DNA of 9,943 bases from Spirochaetaceae bacterium (GTDB lineage: Bacteria; Spirochaetota; Spirochaetia; DSM-27196; SLAA01), in NCBI GenBank assembly GCA_003564775.1, contig PXEI01000442.1, positions 1 through 9,943 of the forward strand. Direction: 5' to 3'. Position 1 is the first letter of the stretch; every line of letters starts with the position of its first letter. A model generated the notes under the pieces. It was not told the origin of the DNA. It did no database searches and saw only the letters and a program-made list of their open reading frames with translations. Positions 6,502 through 9,943 of this stretch are shown here, one piece after another. The position numbers and the translations under genes are program-made.

Positions 6502-7587
6502 CTATGGTTGAATGGTGCTTTCGGCAATGACAAGATCTCCCAAACCATGGCTGCGAAAAAACGCCTGGAGATCTGCGTAGTTCGCTGGTACGTCAATTTG
6601 CCCGCCAGCTACCATGCCAAAAATGTCGTCGTAGTCGCTTTCCGAGAAGGTGCGAAACCGTGATGTCGCCATGGGGAGCCCTACACCGTCCTCGCTGGCC
6701 GAAAGGTTGAGTATTTCGCCTCCCGGGAACTGGCCTTCATAGTGAGCATCAAGCATTTGCTGCACCGATGTCGCAAGGTCTTTCATTGCGCTGGTTAGGA
6801 CGCGGTCGCTGTTTGCGGACTGATCGACGTCCACACCGATCATCCAGGCATCCTGGTCTTCGGCAGCGGCCATAACACTTGATCCAGCACCACCTGCCGC
6901 AGCAAAAATGACGTCGGTTCCGGCATTGTACCAGCTCTCAGCCTGGCTCTTGTGAGTATCACTAGGTGCGAAGTCTCCCAGATACACGTAGCGATTATCA
7001 GGAAAGGAAATCTCTTTGCCCATTTCCGACGCTGCGTAGTGAGTGCCTGCGACGTAGCCTACACCAAAACGCACAACTGCTGGCACCGCCATTCCACCCA
7101 TGTACCCGAGACTCTCAAATCCGTCTTTAACGGCAGCGTATCCAGCCAGAAACCCCGACTCTTCCTCGGCAAAGAATACAGATACTGTGTTGTCTGCCAC
7201 CTGTACATTGTAGTCCCCGCCGTGCGGTGCGCCGTCAATGAGTACAAATCGCACATCTGGATGAGTATCCTGGGCGCTAAAGATAGCCTGCTCAAACAGG
7301 AATCCAGGGGTTACTACGATTTCCGCTCCACCACGTACAGCCAAGTCTATGGTTGAGATGTAGGCCGAGTCCGAGATCTCCGAAGGTCGATAGTAGCGAT
7401 GCGACAGGTTATTTGCCTGCGCGTACTCAACTATACCTTCCCAAGTACCCTGGTTAAACGATTCATCATCAATGTCACCGGCATCGGTGATCATTGCAAT
7501 TTCGTACTGCTCTGCGGCACGCTCGCACGAAAGCAGCAGCCCCATTATTAGCATGGCGCCCACTAGCGATAGTAGAAGTTTTCTCAT
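6502..7587 (-). CDS. pnrA: Substrate-binding lipoprotein of the BMP/PnrA (TmpC) family
   Basis: The 361-residue product is an extracytoplasmic lipoprotein that captures substrate for the importer. The signal peptide (1-20) ends in LLLS with Cys21 lipidated, a spirochaete-tolerated lipobox. The mature part is a type I periplasmic-binding fold of the BMP domain family (Borrelia BmpA-D, Treponema PnrA/TmpC, Bacillus NupN/YufN). The family's N-terminal ligand motif is clear: ITDAGDIDDESFNQGTWEG (33-51), with D35 and F44-N45 at expected ligand positions. Further conserved stretches are GGMAVPAVVRFGVGYVAG (164-181), AAAGGAGSSV (229-238), GVDVDQ (251-256) and TSAMKDL (265-271), the last two supplying the Asp and Lys that contact the nucleoside in characterised members. 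Two purine-rich sites precede the ATG at 7587: GGAGG at 7599-7603 and AGAGG at 7590-7594, the second very close. Purine-nucleoside specificity follows from family knowledge, not from a test. Confidence 0.9.
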   Translation of the reverse strand: MRKLLLSLVGAMLIMGLLLSCERAAEQYEIAMITDAGDIDDESFNQGTWEGIVEYAQANNLSHRYYRPSEISDSAYISTIDLAVRGGAEIVVTPGFLFEQAIFSAQDTHPDVRFVLIDGAPHGGDYNVQVADNTVSVFFAEEESGFLAGYAAVKDGFESLGYMGGMAVPAVVRFGVGYVAGTHYAASEMGKEISFPDNRYVYLGDFAPSDTHKSQAESWYNAGTDVIFAAAGGAGSSVMAAAEDQDAWMIGVDVDQSANSDRVLTSAMKDLATSVQQMLDAHYEGQFPGGEILNLSASEDGVGLPMATSRFRTFSESDYDDIFGMVAGGQIDVPANYADLQAFFRSHGLGDLVIAESTIQP

Positions 7588-7618
7588 GTCCTCTAAACCC
7601 TCCGAAGCCGTTAGTATA

Positions 7619-7638
7619 GTCTCCTATCTAGAGGAGAC
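7619..7638 (-). promoter_or_regulatory. Perfect 7-bp inverted repeat at the predicted 5' end of the pnrA message
   Basis: GTCTCCT (7619-7625) and AGGAGAC (7632-7638) flank a 6-nt centre (7626-7631). Given the promoter at 7644-7672, transcription would start at about 7637, so the repeat occupies roughly +1 to +20. It could be a DNA operator or a 5'-terminal stem-loop protecting the messenger. The rest of the leader (about 30 nt) holds the ribosome binding sites; there is no room for a riboswitch. Confidence 0.45.
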
Positions 7639-7643
7639 ACCTT

Positions 7644-7672
7644 AGAATAGGAGCGAATGCAGCAATTATCAA
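7644..7672 (-). promoter_or_regulatory. Housekeeping-sigma promoter of the importer operon
   Basis: Minus-strand TTGATA (7667-7672) and TATTCT (7644-7649) are spaced by exactly 17 nt. The start site is predicted near 7637, giving a leader of about 50 nt before the pnrA ATG. A second -10-like TATACT at 7613-7618 has no matching -35 box. Confidence 0.65.
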
Positions 7673-7692
7673 CCCTTTTGTGGCAGGTCGCA

Positions 7693-8661
7693 TCACATGA
7701 GCTGTGCAGCCCGGGCGAGCTCTCGGATATCCTCGTCATCTTCATAGAGCTTGGGCTCTGTACCACGTGGTGCGTTGATAATGCGCTGGGAGATCATAGT
7801 CAATGAGCGGGCGAAAGCGCCGCTTGGGTTGAGCTCAATAACCGGTTTGCGTTCAATGATGGACTCGGTCATGAGTTCCTCGCGTGGCAAGTAACCAATG
7901 AAGTTTACCTCTATTCCGAGATTGCGGCGCGAAATGGTGCGCAGGCGTCGGCCAATCTCCAGATCCCCAGGATCACGGCCCATATTCAGAACCACCCGGG
8001 GATGGAAGTCTTCCAGACATTTTCCACAGATCTCGGCTGCATCCTCTGATATCTCTCCCAGGCGACGACGGAGTGTGTCAAAGGAGTCGTCCGAGCCCTC
8101 AATGCGCTCCTCAATAAACGACTGCACGGTGCCACGCTCCGGGCTACTGCTGGGAAAACTCCGGTACAACATTCGGTAGACCGCGGTCTTGATAAAGGAG
8201 TACGCGTTCAGTATCGATGTAGTTTCGGGCGTGCACACAATCACACCGTCACTGCCTGTAAGGAAGAAGTCGACGGTGTTGTAGGTTGTCCCAGAACCAA
8301 GATCCAGAATGACAAAGTCAGCAACCAGGGCAGAAGTTTCTTTGATAATTTTTTGTTTGCGAAAGTAGGGTAGATTGGCGGTGCCTGGTAGGAGCGCGTC
8401 GCCCGGGATCAAAAAGAGGCGATCCTGAGAGGTTGGAACAAGAAGCGACTCAAGCCCTTCTTCCTGTTTGTAAATGAGATTACCGACTCCCGCATGACGG
8501 TTGCGTACCCCAAGCACGGTGTGTAGATTTGACCCGCCAAGGTCAAGATCCATGAGAACAACCGTCTTGCCAGCTTTTGCAAGCGCCACACCAAGATTGG
8601 CCGAGAAAACCGTCTTACCTACGCCACCTTTTCCGCTTGCGACCGGGAGTATTGTTACCAT
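7693..8661 (-). CDS. MinD/ParA-family P-loop ATPase
   Basis: This 322-residue cytoplasmic ATPase belongs to the SIMIBI class. It has the deviant Walker A motif SGKGGVGKT (9-17) with signature Lys11 and catalytic Lys16, the switch I/Walker A' stretch DLDLGGSN (38-45) with D40, and Walker B VILDLGSGT (117-125). These proteins dimerise on ATP and position or load other complexes (MinD, FlhG, ParA, Mrp types). The closest feel is to MinD/FlhG-like proteins of unassigned role; TPETTSILNAYSFIKT (144-159) and the C-terminal segment around FIGYLPREE (254-262) are typical. No basic amphipathic membrane helix like that of MinD is seen; the C-terminus is acidic (YEDDEDIRELARAA). No minC, minE, parB or flagellar gene is adjacent, so the function is not assigned. 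The ATG at 8661 has no Shine-Dalgarno, and a promoter lies directly before it. Confidence 0.85.
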   Translation of the reverse strand: MVTILPVASGKGGVGKTVFSANLGVALAKAGKTVVLMDLDLGGSNLHTVLGVRNRHAGVGNLIYKQEEGLESLLVPTSQDRLFLIPGDALLPGTANLPYFRKQKIIKETSALVADFVILDLGSGTTYNTVDFFLTGSDGVIVCTPETTSILNAYSFIKTAVYRMLYRSFPSSSPERGTVQSFIEERIEGSDDSFDTLRRRLGEISEDAAEICGKCLEDFHPRVVLNMGRDPGDLEIGRRLRTISRRNLGIEVNFIGYLPREELMTESIIERKPVIELNPSGAFARSLTMISQRIINAPRGTEPKLYEDDEDIRELARAAQLM

Positions 8662-8669
8662 GAATGTGC

Positions 8670-8698
8670 ACTATATGGGGAATTACCGGTCGGGACAA
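8670..8698 (-). promoter_or_regulatory. Promoter of the MinD-like gene, nearly leaderless
   Basis: Minus-strand TTGTCC (8693-8698) and TATAGT (8670-8675) are 17 nt apart. The -10 ends 8 nt before the ATG at 8661, so the predicted mRNA begins within about 2-3 nt of the start codon. The sequence between them (GCACATTC) contains no Shine-Dalgarno. It fits in the 48-nt gap after the Rrf2 gene, so the MinD-like gene can be expressed independently of that regulator. Confidence 0.55.
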
Positions 8699-8709
8699 GA
8701 AAGAAAGCG

Positions 8710-9165
8710 CTATATTGAAAAATCAAAAACTGCAGCCTCCTTGCTGTAGTATTCAAGGAGGTCTTCAATCGTGAAGCCGCCTAATGTGTCGCGGATGCAG
8801 GCGCTCACCTTGCGCCAGACGCGGCCGGTAGCGGCCACGCTTGCCGGTTGATCCGTAATGGTTCCGCGTTGGGTTCCGGTGTCGCCTACCGCGTCGACGA
8901 TGCTAATCTCGCCCTCAATTGCTTCTACTACCTGCAGCACGGTGATTTCCCGAGCCGGGCGCGACAAGAAGTACCCACCCTGTGAGCCACGTACTGAGTT
9001 CACCAGACCGGATGCGCGCAGCGGCATGATAATCTGTCCGAGATACTTTTCTGATATCCGCTCACGAGTAGCAATCTCGCTCAGCTGAAGAGGTTTGCCG
9101 TCCACGTGCAGTCCAAGATTCAGCATAATTCGCAAACCGTACTGAGAGCGTGTTGAGAGTTTCAT
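8710..9165 (-). CDS. Rrf2-family transcriptional regulator lacking cluster cysteines
   Basis: The 151-residue protein opens with MKLSTRSQYGLRIMLNL, the unmistakable start of Rrf2/IscR/NsrR winged-helix regulators. The recognition region (LQLSEIATRERISEKYLGQI, about 27-46) and wing (SVRGSQGGYFLSRP, about 57-70) are intact, as is the dimerisation helix (about 115-142). Family members that sense iron-sulphur status, nitric oxide or redox bind a cluster through three cysteines at about 90-105. Here that loop (VDAVGDTGTQRGTITDQ, 90-106) has none, and the only cysteine in the protein is C123. It should therefore bind DNA without a cluster, or sense through C123 or another ligand. The ATG at 9165 is chosen over upstream GTG because of the conserved N-terminus. 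No Shine-Dalgarno is present; a -10 hexamer ends 6 nt upstream. It is divergent from apt and upstream of the MinD-like gene. Confidence 0.9.
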   Translation of the reverse strand: MKLSTRSQYGLRIMLNLGLHVDGKPLQLSEIATRERISEKYLGQIIMPLRASGLVNSVRGSQGGYFLSRPAREITVLQVVEAIEGEISIVDAVGDTGTQRGTITDQPASVAATGRVWRKVSACIRDTLGGFTIEDLLEYYSKEAAVFDFSI

Positions 9166-9171
9166 GTCGCC

Positions 9172-9200
9172 AGAATACACCTGAGGCGCCACGGACGCAA
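9172..9200 (-). promoter_or_regulatory. Promoter of the Rrf2 gene, leaderless geometry
   Basis: Minus-strand TTGCGT (9195-9200) and TATTCT (9172-9177) are 17 nt apart. Only GGCGAC separates the -10 from the ATG at 9165, so transcription should begin at the start codon itself. The start codon is secure from the conserved N-terminus of the protein. Confidence 0.6.
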
Positions 9201-9205
9201 GTCCG
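9192..9205. promoter_or_regulatory. Inverted repeat between divergent promoters, possible Rrf2 operator
   Basis: CGGAC (9192-9196) and GTCCG (9201-9205) are perfect arms around GCAA. The repeat covers the -35 box of the Rrf2 promoter and lies 5 nt from the -35 of the apt promoter. It could be bound by the adjacent Rrf2 regulator to control itself and apt. The arms are short, so chance is possible. Confidence 0.3.
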
Positions 9206-9209
9206 CCCG

Positions 9210-9239
9210 TTGACAGAACCAGACCGGCCCGACTATTCT
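9210..9239 (+). promoter_or_regulatory. Promoter of apt, nearly leaderless
   Basis: A perfect consensus TTGACA (9210-9215) is followed after 18 nt by TATTCT (9234-9239). The ATG of apt begins 8 nt after the hexamer's last base, with CAGCGGC between and no Shine-Dalgarno. Transcription should start at or within 1 nt of the ATG. Confidence 0.65.
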
Positions 9240-9246
9240 CAGCGGC

Positions 9247-9780
9247 ATGTCGGACACCTATGATTTAGATGCAGTAATTCGCAAGGTCCCAGACTTTCCC
9301 AAGCCTGGTATACTCTTCTACGATATCACCGGAATATTGGTGCAGCCGGAGGCGTTTCGTTACTGCGTAAAGCGCATTGTTGAGATGTATAAGGACTCGG
9401 GCATGGATGCGGTAGCAGGAATTGACGCCCGTGGGTTTGTTTTTGCCGCGCCGGTGGCGTATGAACTGGGCTTGCCGCTCATTCTTATTCGCAAACGTGG
9501 TAAGCTACCGGGTGAAAAGTTTGTGAAGCGCTTTACGCTGGAGTACGGCGAAGACGAAATAGAGTTGCACAAGGCCGATGTAGCCGAACCGCGAAAGGTT
9601 CTCCTGCTTGACGACCTGGTAGCAACAGGGGGAACCCTGCGAGCGGCGGCGGAGATGATTGTAGAGTCCGGTTCCGAGATCGCTGGGGTCTGTTGTGTCG
9701 TTGGTTTGCCGTTCCTCAAGTACGACGAGTTCTTGAAACCATTTGCCGTTCGCACGCTGATTGAGTACCATGGTGAGTGA
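9247..9780 (+). CDS. apt: Adenine phosphoribosyltransferase
   Basis: This 177-residue cytoplasmic enzyme converts adenine plus PRPP to AMP and pyrophosphate (purine salvage). Its length is typical of bacterial Apt. The N-terminal IRKVPDFPKPGILFYDITGI (11-30) is diagnostic of Apt among phosphoribosyltransferases. Other hallmarks are GIDARGFVF (58-66, adenine pocket), the flexible loop RKRGKLPGE (82-90) and the PRPP-binding loop VLLLDDLVATGGTLRA (118-133), with both acidic residues D122-D123. The first ATG is the only sensible start, because the conserved region begins at residue 11 and no other Met precedes residue 48. There is no Shine-Dalgarno, and a strong promoter abuts the ATG. It is divergent from the Rrf2 gene. 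Together with the nucleoside importer to the left it suggests reliance on scavenged purines, although the genes are in separate transcription units. Confidence 0.96.
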   Translation: MSDTYDLDAVIRKVPDFPKPGILFYDITGILVQPEAFRYCVKRIVEMYKDSGMDAVAGIDARGFVFAAPVAYELGLPLILIRKRGKLPGEKFVKRFTLEYGEDEIELHKADVAEPRKVLLLDDLVATGGTLRAAAEMIVESGSEIAGVCCVVGLPFLKYDEFLKPFAVRTLIEYHGE

Positions 9781-9789
9781 GTACAGGAG

Positions 9790-9818
9790 TTGACACAAGC
9801 GGGCAAAACCTCTATGGT
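9790..9818 (+). promoter_or_regulatory. Promoter of the tRNA-Gln/tRNA-Glu unit
   Basis: Perfect TTGACA (9790-9795), a 17-nt spacer, then TATGGT (9813-9818). A GC-rich stretch (TTCGGCG) follows, as common at stable-RNA promoters. The predicted start near 9825 is about 8 nt before the mature tRNA-Gln. Confidence 0.6.
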
Positions 9819-9832
9819 TTCGGCGTGTTCGG

Positions 9833-9903
9833 TTCCCGGTTGTGTAATGGTAGCACTGCAGATTCTGGTTCTGCCTGTGGGGGTTCGAGTCCTCCCCGGG
9901 AAG
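9833..9903 (+). tRNA. tRNA-Gln (anticodon CTG)
   Basis: A full cloverleaf can be drawn. Acceptor TTCCCGG (9833-9839) pairs with CCGGGAA (9896-9902), with discriminator G9903. The D stem is GTG/CAC (9842-9844, 9854-9856). The anticodon stem is GCAGA/TCTGC (9858-9862, 9870-9874), with loop TTCTGGT and anticodon CTG at 9865-9867. The T stem is GGGGG/CCTCC (9879-9883, 9891-9895) around TTCGAGT. The U1-A72 pair is a typical glutamine identity feature. The 3' CCA is not encoded (TGA follows), so CCA must be added enzymatically. Confidence 0.93.
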
Positions 9904-9910
9904 TGAAAAT

Positions 9911-9943
9911 GGCCCCTTCGTCTATCGGCTAGGACAGGAGATT
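9911..9943 (+). tRNA. tRNA-Glu, 5' part (cut by the window edge)
   Basis: GGCCCCT (9911-9917) is the acceptor 5' strand, followed by a D arm with stem GTC/GAC (9920-9922 and 9932-9934) and loop TATCGGCTAG containing GG. Then comes the start of an anticodon arm (AGGAGATT) at the edge. The sequence matches the 5' half of common bacterial tRNA-Glu. The anticodon lies outside the window. It follows tRNA-Gln after 7 nt and is surely in the same precursor. Confidence 0.8.

Noticed and set aside
7588..7640. Riboswitch (purine type) in the pnrA leader
   Set aside because: The predicted leader is only about 50 nt with one short stem; a purine aptamer needs a three-way junction of about 65 nt or more.
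9806..9820. AAACC/GGTTT inverted repeat after apt as a terminator
   Set aside because: Five weak pairs without a T-run, and it overlaps the -10 of the tRNA promoter.

Overview
The window looks like chromosome from a free-living spirochaete of moderate GC content. The best evidence is a purine-nucleoside/BMP-type ABC transporter resembling the Treponema pnr (TmpC) cluster, spirochaete-like lipoproteins with permissive lipoboxes, and the general gene content. The assignment is inferred from protein character, not from a search. No insertion sequence, CRISPR array, phage gene or integration scar was seen.

Layout, left to right. Positions 1-1698 (minus) hold two overlapping genes. The first encodes a GGDEF-plus-receiver protein in which both domains have lost key catalytic residues. 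The second encodes a membrane-anchored HEAT-repeat protein that runs off the left edge. Divergent from them, 1807-2682 (plus) encodes a lipoprotein of glycoside hydrolase family 16. Positions 2731-7587 (minus) are a four-gene ABC importer operon: substrate-binding lipoprotein, double ATPase and two permeases. A strong hairpin lies between the binding-protein gene and the rest. Positions 7693-8661 (minus) encode a MinD/ParA-type ATPase, and 8713-9165 (coding part, minus) an Rrf2-type regulator without cluster cysteines. Divergent from that regulator is apt (adenine phosphoribosyltransferase), followed by its own promoter and a tRNA-Gln(CTG) / tRNA-Glu pair, the second cut by the right edge.

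How they may work together: the importer would bring in purine nucleosides and Apt would salvage adenine, so the right two thirds has a purine-acquisition flavour, although the genes are not one operon. The left cluster (degenerate signalling protein, HEAT membrane protein, secreted GH16 enzyme) could belong to a cell-surface polysaccharide locus continuing leftward; this is inference.

The most interesting signal is regulatory. Four transcription-unit-leading genes (GGDEF-receiver, MinD-like, Rrf2, apt) have no Shine-Dalgarno sequence. Each carries a recognisable -10 hexamer ending only 6-8 nt before its ATG, usually with a TTG-type -35 box 17-18 nt further up. This predicts leaderless or nearly leaderless mRNAs. 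In contrast, the GH16 and binding-lipoprotein genes have clear Shine-Dalgarno sites, so two initiation modes appear to coexist. I found no convincing wholly new multi-gene system.
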